The notes under the pieces: generated by a model | What the model was told of the DNA's origin: nothing | Database searches by the model: none | What the model saw: the letters and a program-made list of their open reading frames with translations, nothing else | Assembly: GCA_033296885.1 (NCBI GenBank) | Contig: MU863911.1 | Span: 208,809 to 272,808 of the forward strand | Reading direction: 5' to 3' | Length of the DNA stretch: 64,000 bases | DNA from: Triangularia verruculosa | Taxonomy: Eukaryota; Ascomycota; Sordariomycetes; Sordariales; Podosporaceae | In this document: in pieces, positions 31,766 through 43,300 of the stretch | Position numbering within the stretch: the stretch's first letter is position 1 | Layout: the number at the start of each line of letters is the position of its first letter | Translations under genes and position numbers: made by a program

Positions 31766-34700
31766 TCACAGCCCCCCTTCCTGTTCCTCATTACCTCCCT
31801 CTTCCCCACCACGTCCCTCTTCCATACCACCTCCCTCTTCCTCACTTCTGCCCTCAGATGGTTTGCCTACACCAAAAAAGTGTGCTTCTGTGCCAAATTT
31901 CTCAAACAGCAAATCGTCGAACTGTTTGTATGCATCCTGATAGTCCTCCTTGTCCTCGTCCGGGTCAATTACCGAGCCGTACATCCATGGTGATCTTCGC
32001 ATGTGAAGTCGACAATCAGCCATTTTGTCCACAAGGGTCTCGTGTGCCGCATCCAACATTCCATTCCTGATCTGATTTTCCACAACTATGACCGTTCCCA
32101 AGTCGGCTTCACATCCCATTTCCTCGTACCAGTCCCTCAAAATTTCCAGGTTTCCGACCATTTCACCTCCACGAGAGCAACCAGCAACTGCCTCCAAAAA
32201 ATCATGCTCTTGTTGGAGACACCTATCTCTCACTTCGCTGTAAAGTAAAGCAAACGTGTGGGCTTCAGCCACAGAGGGCCGAGTATTTCCATACTCCAAA
32301 AGCTGAATGTCATCGCCGGTCATCCGCCAACGAAACTCATCCCATGCTGTCCAACCTCGTTTTCGGCTTTGCAATTTCCAGTCAACGACAATGTCCCGAG
32401 TCCGTAGAAATTCAAGCATCTCAATGCTAGCGTACTGAGCTGCCGAGTGAAGTATGTTCCCATAATCATGAACTGAAGTCAGCGAAGCTCTAGCTTGGAT
32501 CAACAGTCGCAGGTATTCCACGCTCGAACTCCTGCTCTCAATCGCCAAAACTGCAGCTGTACACCCCCATTTGTCGGCTGACTCGAGATCCACCACTGAA
32601 CGTCCTTCCAGCAGGAAATCTAGCACTGATTTGAAAAACTCCGGCTTGGTACAAGAATGCGCAGCAATCCTCATCAAGATAGTATGGCCTGCCCTCCTAC
32701 ACTTTGCATTGGCCAACCAGGGCTGGAGCCCCACCAACATCTTCAAGACTTCAAGTATGCGGTTCCAATCGTGATCGCTGCATAATGCCGAATTGCGTGG
32801 TCGACAATCTGCATGTCACGCGACCAGGTGATGAATAGGAGGCTCACCGTGCTGGTCGTATACACCAAGATCGCACTTCGCATCCATAAGATAACCCAAA
32901 CATTCAACGCATTTTCTCAAGACGGCGAAGTGTGCTGCAGTGTGTAATGCGGGTGTTTGGAGTTCGACGTTAGCACCGTGGCGGATCAAAGTTTGTAGAG
33001 CAAGATGGTTATGGGCTGTAATCGCGATATGGATGGGCGCACAACCCCTGTGGTCTATCAAATTGATCGTATGTCGATACTTGACGATAACGTTCTCGAT
33101 TTCTCCGCCATGTGATATTGCATCATGCAGCGGCCAAGATGTACGTTCGGATGACGGTCTCAGTAACTGCAATGTCTTCTTCAAGATTCGGGCCCGTTCA
33201 CAACCCCTTTCATGGGCCATGTAATGAAGCTGTCTATGAAGGACATATCGATCATGGCTGCACATATGATAAGTCCTTCTATCCTAACGAAACCAACACC
33301 ATGGTCCGATACGTACGGTGAGATATCTATTTTTGGCAGGATCGCTGCTCAATAGCTAACCATGATTTTGACGTCTTCACTCCTTGCATATATGAAAACT
33401 AGCTGATTGGACATCAATAAACATTTGGTTAGGAAGTCAAGGCATCGTGCAGAGCTAGGAGTTGAAGTTCTTACTTACGGCTAATAATGAATGTCCATAA
33501 GCAACAGAGTCCGTCGGATAATACATGCCTCCAGTGTCGGCGTGTATTTTAAGTTGATCAAAACGTATTCGACCTCGGATGAAAGCCCAGACGTTGGTGT
33601 GATAAGGGGCATATCTCGGTACAAACAGCCGTAGATATGCCCCGTAGCCGGTCATACTCCCAACCGACAAGCCAAATGCGCAATGGGCGTGATAAAGCCA
33701 TGACGGGAAGTCGTACTCAAGCTTTGTTGATGGCCCCGATCGCTGACATTCTGATGTATCACACCTAAGAGGTTTTGTGATGAGGGTAATGTCGTACTCA
33801 AGCATCCATGACCCAATGATCGGTGTCAGCCATGAGGGTGACCGCGTCTGCCTCTTCGAAGTATGGCATCGGCAGTGGCAGTCCTCCCTGCATTCGATGG
33901 GAATCGCTACTGACACAGCAATGGAAGTATCGTGGGCGTCTTCCTTGGAAATCTCTTTTCTCTCGAGCTCGATGACTGTCGCTTCCGCAGACGTAGAGTA
34001 CACATCTCGATCCGTCGCGGTGGCGCGCTCTGAAATGACAGCTGATATCGAATCGAGGCTTGTTTGGAGCTTCGCTATTCCGGACTGGTTATGAACTATG
34101 GAAAACTGGGTCTGAGCGGCAACGAACTGATTCTGAATGAACAGGGACTGTATTTCCAGTCGCATTTTGTGGCATGTGTCGCTGTCGAGACTGAGTTAGC
34201 TTATTGCAAATCATTTCCAGGCAGGTGACCAGTAAGGGGATAAGCCTACTGCGCTTCTTTTACTGAAATATCCGAAATCACCATTCGAATATGTAAGCGA
34301 ATGGATCTAGCACGCTCACAAAGTTGTGTCACCTTCTTCTTGTTCCATATCCATTTTATACGCCTAATGTCTGCCCCCACCGCACAACTTTTGTAGAGAC
34401 CATCGAGCTCAGACAGCAAGGTTTCGAGTTCGTGAGCGGCCGTATCAAAAGACCGCGCCATCTCTGCGGATAGTATTATGCTTTCCTCTTTTACTCCGCT
34501 GGTTTGCAAATTGGAGGGTTCTGGGGGCGGGTCAAGTCGCCGTTTTAATGCTTCCATTTCAACGTGGGTTGCGCGTAGGGTTTCTAGCTACTCTCAGAGT
34601 TAGAATAACGAATCTTGCGGTAATTCTTAGGTGCTCTGGCAGTGTACCTACCTCGTTGAGAAGAAGCCCCAAGTCACTCCTTGCCTCCTTGACTGATCGC

Positions 34701-34780
34701 AACATCTCAACCATTTTGGGCACGGCACCCAGAGCCTGCCCGATAGCGACAAAGCTGGCACCTGCCGCAATAACCTCCAT
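31766..34780 (-). pseudogene. Broken STAND-N/ankyrin-repeat gene (NLR-like family)
   Basis: The 5' part is intact: exons 34780-34652, 34587-34250 and 34190-33479 join in frame through introns with normal signals. They encode MEVIAAGASFVAIGQALGAV and onward, the N-terminal domain of fungal STAND/NLR-like proteins, a coiled helical stretch, and the fungal middle region with CRCH and PSWL motifs ending DSVAYGHSLLA. The next part codes ankyrin-like sequence but is disrupted. At 33402 a frame reads YARSEDVKIMVS, and its natural continuation (LLSSDPAKNRYLT) is in another frame, a one-base shift near 33353-33358. A TAG at 33284-33286 and a TGA at 32816-32818 (inside HHLVA-stop-HADCRPRNSA) interrupt the frame further. 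After that the same frame continues through ankyrin repeats to a stop at 31766. A weak 77-bp intron (33360-33284) could explain two lesions but not the TGA. Confidence 0.65.
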
Positions 34781-36363
34781 GGCGAAGGTTGGACGGCAAT
34801 CTTCGTAATATCAGGTGAATGAATTGACGGAAATACACATGAAAAAGACGAGATATTAGCGCTAGTCAAGAGGAGAGCCCGAGCAAACCGATGGGAAAGG
34901 TTTCGTTGTCGTTGATGTGTGAGAAAAATGAGGGGAAGAGCGCAGCTTCCGCCTTCAAGTCAGCCCGACTGACAGCCTACCTACCACACGTTGGCTAGCA
35001 TGCATACCTGGCTGATGTTGGTGCAACCGCCCTTATAATTCCGCCTCGTGATTTGCAGATCAAAGCAGACAGCTATCAACATCGGAATGTCAGACCAATA
35101 AACTTTTGTAATGTAATGACAGCAAGTATGCCTTAGACGTGCTGGCTTACAAGCCAGATACTCCTCAAAAATGATCCGCAGACCCAGTCACGGCCTGATA
35201 AAGTAATTGTCACTGTAGGTTAGGACCGCACCTCTCTTGCTCCACTAAAGGAAATGCGCTTCAAGTACCTATCTTTGAACGGATGTTGACTATCTTGTAG
35301 TCGTTTAAACGATCTCCACGGTCTATCTACTGTCTTTCGAAGCCTTTTAAGGCCTCATGCAATGCCTTCTTTTGTTCAGGACGTAGTAGTATACGATATC
35401 TTGACTACAAAGTCGATGTTGGCCTGTATGGCAGCTTAAATCGGTACGTAAGGTAGAAAGGATGGAGCGAAGCTTCACTAGGTCTACCTGAATCTCCGAA
35501 AGTTTTCTCCGAATTATTGAAGGGTCCGAAAACTATTGGTCGCTAAGATATGCTATGTTTACCGGCTTTCCTTACTTACAGTAGATAGAGCGAAACTCTA
35601 GCCACTGCTTACATTATGATAAGTGTCAGCCTACGACAATGGATTGCAGCTTTGCTCCAATTAAGAACAAGGGCCACTCCATGTCTCATCCTAATACCAA
35701 TAGTCCCCTAAAAGCTGAGGTACAGGACAGGTATGTAATGTAAAGTTAACCTGAGCTTTTGTTATTGATTCCCTTACCGTTCAGCATGAGGGTATCGATT
35801 CAAGCTCTTAGTACCATCCGTCAGAATGTTGCAATACGTCATTTTCTGAAGGAGTATCACGTTCTACCTATTTTTTTTAGAATCCTTGTCCCTTTGAAAA
35901 GACTTGAGAATGGTGGAAAGGATCTGTATCTTCTCTCCAGTAATTTCACGACACCATGCGGCGTTTTCTCGAAGCCTTTCCGCTTTTTCTTTTAAAGTTA
36001 CATTTCAAGACATCGGGGTATCCCTTAAATCGCTTTCCTGGAAGATGCCACTTTGTATTATTGCAGAGGGACTCTGAGCTAACCCTTCTTGTCTCAGTCT
36101 CCACGTCTCATCCCAAGAATCTACCCGTTCCTTTCTTTCACTCCGCTGCAAAGCTATTATCTTCTCCTATTATCTTCCCAGGTCTCGAGGAGCCCGTTAT
36201 AAAGTCCGTCTTAACCACCCATCCCATTTCCTACAACTAGCAAAGTTCCAATGGCTAGCAAATCTCCATTCACCCCTATCGTCATCTCAACTTGCTCCAA
36301 TACAGTTCAACACAACAAGCAAATATTCACCCCCAGATATATCATCCTTCTTTCAGATCGCGT
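34781..36363. other. AT-richer intergenic region
   Basis: Visibly richer in A and T than its surroundings, with several short palindromes such as CGTTTAAACG near 35304-35313. No coding frame of substance exists. It may be old mobile-element remains, but I cannot identify an element. Confidence 0.4.
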
Positions 36364-38090
36364 TCATTCCTGACAGGTAAAGGTCTTCATTCTCTCGATC
36401 GTTTCCCACCCAATCTCCTCGATCCACAACACTTTCATTACCCACCTGCCAATATCAGGATTGCTCCTCTTGTTTCTTCCGCCGCCTTGAGACTCCTCGC
36501 TGGGAGCTTTGGATATCCGACAGATACAGCGACAAAGCTTCCTTTCACGTTCAACGTCATTACCCTGCGTGAATTGCGAGGGAGGCGGCCCGGAAGAGAG
36601 AAATACGCTGCTCTGTTTATCTAGTACCCCATCTGGCCTCCAGTTCTCCAACACCCCCCAGACGTAAGGTGGGGTATCTCTCCACAGGTCAGCAAACTGA
36701 AAATGTTGCATTCGTGCCGAGTTATCGTGTTTGACGACGTTGAAGAGAGGGATATGGGTAGAAGAAGGGCGGTTCCGGTGTGAGTAGTTGACACGGGCAT
36801 AGAGTTCGTATACGGCATCTTGATTCCGAGACGAGTTGTGGTTATTCTCGGCGATGAGATGACCGAGACGAAAACAAGTGCGTAAGACGGTGAGGTTGGA
36901 CAGGCCGCATATGGGAGATTTGTCTCGAAGTGTTTGTGGAAAGGGTGGCCGAGTAAAAGGCTGCACAGCTTGCTGCCGAGAAGGAGCCAGTTCGGATTTC
37001 GGTGTTTGTGTTGGCTTGATGGTGGTAGCTGGCTGAGATGCCGACTGATCCAGGGGGTGAGGATTGGGTTGTGTTGAGAGCTCTTCCAGGATTGGACTCC
37101 AGTCGATGTCGGAATCCAACAGCTCCTCCTCTTCTGGCTTCTCTGGAGCCTTGCCAGGCGGGGATCTTTGAAGGTTCGGATCATACGCCCCAACTGATGA
37201 GACAATGCTCATATCTCGCAGGACGCTTGTCGGGGGTGTGTGGCGCGATGGCGGGTCGACCGAGTCTACTAGCTTAATTAGGTCTTCCTCGTCAAGCGAT
37301 CCTATGCTATAGCTTTCTTCCTCCGCATCTTGCTGGGTGAAATTGACGAAATGCGTAAAGTCGACGGCATTCTCACGATGAACATCTGTTGCGTAGCCCA
37401 CGTGGGGTACTCTCCGAGATTCGTCGTCACGAGCAAGACCTGCGTGGTTCGCGAGACCCTCTTCTGGTTCTGCGTACACCTGGTTCTGTTCCAGGGCCTT
37501 TGACGAGTCAGTGAGATGCACCCAGTTTCTAACTTCTTGTTTGGTATGATTCCCATCATGGTCGACTGATTGTGCCACAGGTGTGTCTGGCTGGGCGTGG
37601 TGCAAACAAGATTCATCAATGAACTCGTCTAAGTTCGCGACGGTGGCAGCGAGTGACCCCGGTTCTGCAAGATCGGAATCATAGGTTGTCGAGAAGGGCC
37701 ACAAATTGAGAGTCGAAGAGGCATTCGAGGGTTCACTCGTAAGCTTCGGTGTAGGATAATGCTTGGCCGTAGGGTTCTCCTCACCATGCTGTCCAGCAAC
37801 AAGGCCGGGGTGAACACCATAATCTAATTTTGCCCTCTTTGCCGGTCGTCGGGCTTTGCGCTCTCCATGGCCATCCTGGGAGCTATCCGATAGGTCGTAG
37901 GGATCCTTTGAAGACCAGTTCAACTCATCCGGTAAATATGGTCCACTCCGGCGAGAATTGGAGTTCTGGGCGACCTTCAACGGTGTCAAGCTTTGTGACG
38001 TCGGTCATTTTATACTCCAAAATCTGGATTTGGAGCAACTTACTTTTTGGTTAGTCTCCCGGCCAGATGGGGTTGACGTCTCTCCGCCAT
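36364..38090 (-). CDS. Disordered protein of unknown function with conserved-looking C-terminal region
   Basis: Two exons on the minus strand (38090-38044 and 37990-36364) give 557 residues. The frame of exon 2 has no good ATG at its start, and the small first exon (MAERRQPHLAGRLTK) with a consensus GTAAGT donor supplies one; the join gives Lys-Asn-Leu-Thr-Pro-Leu. Residues 20-330 are Ser/Asp/Pro-rich and predicted disordered, with a basic KARRPAKRAK stretch that could be a nuclear localisation signal. From about residue 355 the sequence becomes ordered: SNLTVLRTCFRLGHLI, AVYELYARVNYSH, FADLWRDTPPYVWGVLENW, then CRCICRI and a Trp-rich end. This part has the pattern of a folded domain, but I do not recognise it. 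A chromatin or DNA-repair role is possible, without evidence. It is divergent from lsb5. Confidence 0.75.
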
Positions 38091-39044
38091 TGTTGGTCGG
38101 GTACCTTCTTTGCACTTCGTCAAAAAGATGTGAAGAGGGTTTCAACAGCAATGTTGCGACAAAGACGAGGAGAGCCACCGATGGCAAATGCGCCGAGGAC
38201 CTCCGGAGATACCAGAACAGAATAGATGTGTGCCCATGGGGAGATAGAATTTATTTCCGCTACATTCATTTCTTTAATTAAGTTTGTGCAACTCGTGGGC
38301 AGCTCTTTCTGTTGCGTGTAAGTCGTTCTTTCCTATCCTGTCCATCACCCCCTGGCAGAGCCCCTGAGACTGAGCGGCAGCCGGCGGACAGCTGGGACTG
38401 TGTGTGCCACAGGCCACTGTTGGGAGGAAATGCTTGGCAGGCGCTGGTATGGCCCAAGCTTCGGCGCCATGGATGGTGATCACCGAGGAGTTCCCAGGTT
38501 GCGGGGCAGCTGCCATGATGTGAGTTTCCCGGGAATGTGACACCTTTGCCTGCTGCAGCCCACTTGAAACGGCTTTTCCGTCTCTTGATGGCCAACTTCT
38601 CACTGTGTCATATGCGACTCGAGCATCAATACCCGACAACTTTCTCTTCTTTCGGTGCTTCATTCCTGTGAAGGGGCTTAGCACTTCGCTGCCCTCAGGC
38701 TACCCCGCCATCCCCAGTGTTATCTTATCGCTCACCACGAGCTGTGCCCAAGCCGGTCCTGACAGCAAGCTTGCGCATGACCGGAGCCTCATTATCGTCT
38801 TGCCGAAACTTTGCTGTTCACGTCGCTTGAAAGGATCATTATCATCTGCTCCTTGTCAAAGACAACTAGAACCGCTCCTAAACTTCAACTATCATCTCGA
38901 TGAGGTGACATTGCGGCAGGGTGTGTGCTCCGTCTCCCTGAGCGACGTGATATGAAACAACACTACTCATCAACCAAGTTTAAATGCAAACAATAACTGA
39001 CTGATGTGCTAGTGATCCAGTAACCCATACATTGCCCTCTCATC
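38091..39044. other. Divergent promoter region between the unknown gene and lsb5
   Basis: The 954 bases between two opposed start codons. Open frames up to 136 codons are present but share no protein features. Confidence 0.55.
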
Positions 39045-40374
39045 ATGTTCTCCCAAAAGAAACCCTACACAGCAGTCACCGTGACCATCGAACACCTGAC
39101 CAGTGAGGCAATACCGGAAAATGATCTCAGTGGGATTCCAGAGCTTGTGGAGGTCATCAATCTTCAGGATTCAGGTCCTTCGGAAGCTGCACGAGCTATC
39201 AGAAAGAAGCTCAAGTACGGGAATCTACACCGGCAACTCCGCGCTCTCACCCTTCTTGATGGTCTCATCCAGAATGCAGGTCCTCGTTTCCAGCGGAGCT
39301 TTGCTGACGAAGCTCTGCTTGAGCGTTTGCGGTTTTGCGGCAAGGCTCAGCTGTCTGACCCGGAGGTGCGCAAGAAGTGTACTGAGCTTTTTCGCAGCTG
39401 GGCAGTCCAATACAAGGGTGTGCGCGGCCTGGAGCAGATCGCTACTCTCCACAACGAGCTTCCTAAGAGGAAGCAAGTAGTGACCCAGGAGAAGTCCAAG
39501 GTGATCAAAGAGACTTCAAACCCATTCGGGGATGACGACGACGAAGTCAGAAGCCCGTCGGCGGCAGGACCATCCCAATTGGGACCTCGCCATGGGCTTG
39601 AGACAAAAACAGCTGGTACCGTTCAGTCTTTTAGCCACACTTCAAAAGACGACAAGAAGAAGAAGGATAAGAAAGGCAAGAGACGCCAGCCGTTCAACTT
39701 GGAAGCTGAGAAGGAGCAGATGAAGGCCCATATCGCGGAAGCCTCCATTGCCTCGATCAACCTCACCAACACACTGCAGACCATCAACCGTGAAAAAGAG
39801 CGCATTTCAGACAATCAAGCAGCGGTGCAGCGCTTCGAAGCCTGTAAGAGTCTTCGCAGGAAGATCTTGCGTTATGTAAGTTTGGCAATCTTGTCACAGC
39901 GATGATCTCGCCTAATTGTTGTCTAGATCCACTATGTAGAATCCGAGGAATGGCTCGGAAGTCTGCTATACGCAAACGACACGCTCGTCACAGCACTCAT
40001 GACGTTTGAGCAGCTCGACCGCTCTATCGATGCGGACAGTGACTCTGACGACGAGCTGGCCGAGCAAGCACATTTGTACCGAAGTAGATACCCCTATTTT
40101 CACGCTTCACGCTTCCGTACTGACTCTTCCAACAGTGGCCACAGAGAAAGCAAAAGGAAAAGAGCCCGGCTCCCCCTCGAGCCCCAGGTCCCCAGTTCAA
40201 GGCATGGCCAGTCTCAACATCAGTTCTCCCACTCGACCGCCGGCTCCACCACGGCCTTCGGCGCCCAAGCCATCTATCCAGCGCCGTGTTGAGCCATCTG
40301 ATGACGAGGACTCGGAGGAAGAGGAAGAGGACAACCCGTTTGCTGATCGAAATGCTGTCCTTAAGACGGAGTGA
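39045..40374 (+). CDS. lsb5: Lsb5-like VHS/GAT endocytic adaptor
   Basis: Lsb5 links actin regulators (Las17, Sla1) and ubiquitin to early endocytic and endosomal traffic. Exons 39045-39875, 39927-40083 and 40136-40374 give 408 residues, near the 354 of yeast Lsb5. Introns are 51 and 52 bp. Residues about 15-145 form the VHS domain (VTVTIEHLTSE, LRALTLLDGLIQNAG, VRKKCTELFRSW). A Lys-rich linker leads to a GAT-like helical region (about 220-310), continued by SEEWLGSLLYANDTLVTALM and a short acidic segment. Two NPF motifs are visible, SNPFGDDDD (near residue 161) and DNPFADRN near the C-terminus; NPF peptides bind EH domains of endocytic proteins. The third exon is Pro/Ser-rich. The Vps27 gene, with the same domain class, lies about 16 kb away. 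Confidence 0.92.
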
Positions 40375-43300
40375 GCATGCGGTCATGTAACAGAGGAACC
40401 ACGGTGAGAAGGAGTTTGTTAAGCGCTCTTGGAAGAATTGTTCGAAGCGGATCATCATTACTTGGTTACTTTTATCTTAGGGAGAGAACCTTGTTAGCAA
40501 AAAAGCGGTCGGTGAAGAATGGATATCGCATGTTTGACATCCCCCTGAATTCCGGTTGCTCCCTATCGCTGCGATGCCATCGTTGACCGCGCCGATGTCG
40601 CTCTCTTTTCATACTTGTCCCGTGCGACAACACCAGCACCCGAATAGGGAGCACAAATGGGATCTTACAGCCAGTTATTTTCAGGAGATCTCTTCTTACA
40701 TGCCACAGAGTCGAAGTGGCCATTCAGCCTCGACACTGACGCTTTCGACGTTAAATACCACTTACTCATGATTCCCCCCAGCGAATTACAGGTCACTCAG
40801 CCCAGCCCACAACTACCACTTCCGCCACGGTAGTCAGTGCCGTGATGTAAACGTGGGGTGATTTGCCGTATACAAGACACGTTACGATATGTACCCCGTG
40901 ACGAATCTCTGTGTTCACCCTGCAATATCTCAAGCCCTACCTCCCTCATTTCTTGGCAGGAGGAGAAGGGACTATTGACAGTGGTGTCTTGTGTGATGGT
41001 GATACCAAACGGGTCGGTATCTTTCTGCTGTGTTTGCATCTCATGTCGTGTGTTTGTGTCGTGTGTCGAGGAGAGTCCAATGTGATAGATGCTGTATAAT
41101 ATTTGGACGCACACGAAATCTAGGGCCGGAAACGGGGCGGGGGTGTGTGTGTGACGGTGGTCTTTTTGTTGTTGAGGGGAGGGATAAGGGGTGTGATGGG
41201 GTGTTTGTACGCGGGTAGAGAAAAACGCCTGCCGGGGGAGGGATTGTGGAATGGGAGAGGGAGAGGAGTGATGAGGTGTGTTTGTTGCACTGGAAAGGGG
41301 CAAGTTAGCTTTGTGATGGTCATGGGTGAGGTACGGGTATGCTGATGAACGTCAAATGGGAAAGGAAATGATAATGGAAACTGATCTCCGCTGCAAAGAG
41401 AGAAAAGTGCAGCATGCAAGTGGTGTAAGGCAGGCAGGTAGACAAATGCACGACATTGGGGGAAATGACTGCTTGCAGCTTGCATGTAAGAAGCAACTGT
41501 CCACGCAGATATTGGAGAGAATGTGAGGTGAGTGAGTAATGTCCACGTCAATGATCCAGACCCCGAGGTTTGAGTTTGGGTGATGGTAGATGAAGTCATG
41601 CCCTCGAGCAGAAGTACGAATAGAATCTCGACTCCCTTGGCGGGTTTGTCAGGTGAAACCGACAATGGGAACAAGACTTTTGGATGTGAGACATTAGGGT
41701 CCAATCTGATAGGGGAAGAAGGTGACTACCCTTTTTTTAGCGGTCATTGTCTTTTTTCCCACGATATGCGCGGGGACAAACAAGTTTGATGGTGGTGGTG
41801 GGAAGTGGTTGTGAAGGTTGTTCATGTCCTGCTGATGAGGCACCACCCGGGGACTCCAAGTATCCAGTAGTGGTACCTGTTCTGATGTCACTGTCGGTGT
41901 TCCTGTAGCTGGCTGATGGAGGGCAGGATAAAATGCGATAAATTCTCTGAAAATTATTTGACTTGGAGATAACGGTGAGGGGCTGGTCAGGCGACGGGAG
42001 TATTGGTGATAGCTACCCCGCGCAAAACGGAAGCTTCGATCTGTAAAACCCCAAGCCACTCAGCCCAATAAGGGTGAGGCGATGCTGAATACTCAGCCAT
42101 ACTTCCGTTCAAGAATCTGGCCAAAGTTAGGTCTTTGGGCTCTACACTTGACATCGTTGTTCGGGACCACGGAGAACTCTCTTAAGCTTTTGAAGATAGT
42201 GCTAATAGTGCTCTCAATCATTCGTTTGACTATACTGCAGATATGAGTCTGCAGCTCCTTGTTCATCGTCTGTTCTGCCCGTATCTGCAACGACATATAA
42301 GCGCCTCATCGTGGCTTCAGACGCTACTCCGATAGGTGGTAGCAAGAGCGTCCACGAGAAGCTTTTTGTCAGCAACGGTGAAGTTCCAAATCTCCACATT
42401 GCGAACTCACACCGACAACTTAAACGGGAAATTAAAAAAAATAAAAGATTGGAAAATAAACGAATAAACGATTTATCCCGCAGTCAACTCACACTGGCTT
42501 CTAGAAGCATACTGATAGGACGATTTAACCATCACATGGACGCGCTTCGCCGTCCCGTTTATCCCTCCTCCGTCCCGCCCCTCCCCAAGAGCTCAACCCC
42601 CCGCACCCGGCCCCAAAACTTTACTTCCAAGTGAGTTGGTGTGTGGCCGGCAGCCCCTCGGGCCATGGTACCTTGAAAAATGCTGGTCATCTGGTTGCCA
42701 ACTCATCAACTCTTCTACCAGGTGAGTAGCAGCCCCGTCCCCCATCCATCATCCATCCATCCATGATTCTAGGCATCCTGTGGAAATGGACCTCCAATTC
42801 CATTCCGCCGGCTGCATCCCAAATCCAGGCTGAAGTTGCTGACCGTCTTTTCTTCCGAAAGCAGGGAATTTGTCAATTACCGACGAATGGAAATGCCAAT
42901 GCTATCAGTGCCAAATCATCGTGCCACTGACTTGACCACCATCGTCGTCATTCACTCCCGCGGTCCCAAGTCACGACACCTGCTTGCATCGGCCAATGCA
43001 TGCCTCACCTACCTCCATCAGCCACTCCAGCCGGGCAAACACGAGGAAGCAAGCAGCAGCCTCGCCTTGTCCTGTTCCTTATCTGCCGAAGCCACCAAAA
43101 CCAGCTCACAAAGCTGATATCTGACATGACCAGCAAACAACGGCGCTGCGAAAAGGAGGCGTCAGGTCAGTAGGGCTCTGGTATGGACGCTGATAGGAAC
43201 GCTAAAGATATGATATGACGCTGTCCCGGCCGCGCGGTTGCGGTTGGGCGCCAACCTGCCGCACTCTCATCCCGTCCACGATCATCACCTTATCACCTGT

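Noticed and set aside
32819..32858. 39-bp intron that would remove the TGA of the ankyrin gene
   Set aside because: Too short and lacking a branch site; the sequence on both sides of the TGA reads as one continuous ankyrin-type block.
33284..33316. 33-bp intron in the ankyrin gene (GTACGT...TTAG)
   Set aside because: Too short for a spliceosomal intron in this group, whose other introns here are 49 bp or longer; a TAG in the old reading frame is the simpler reading.
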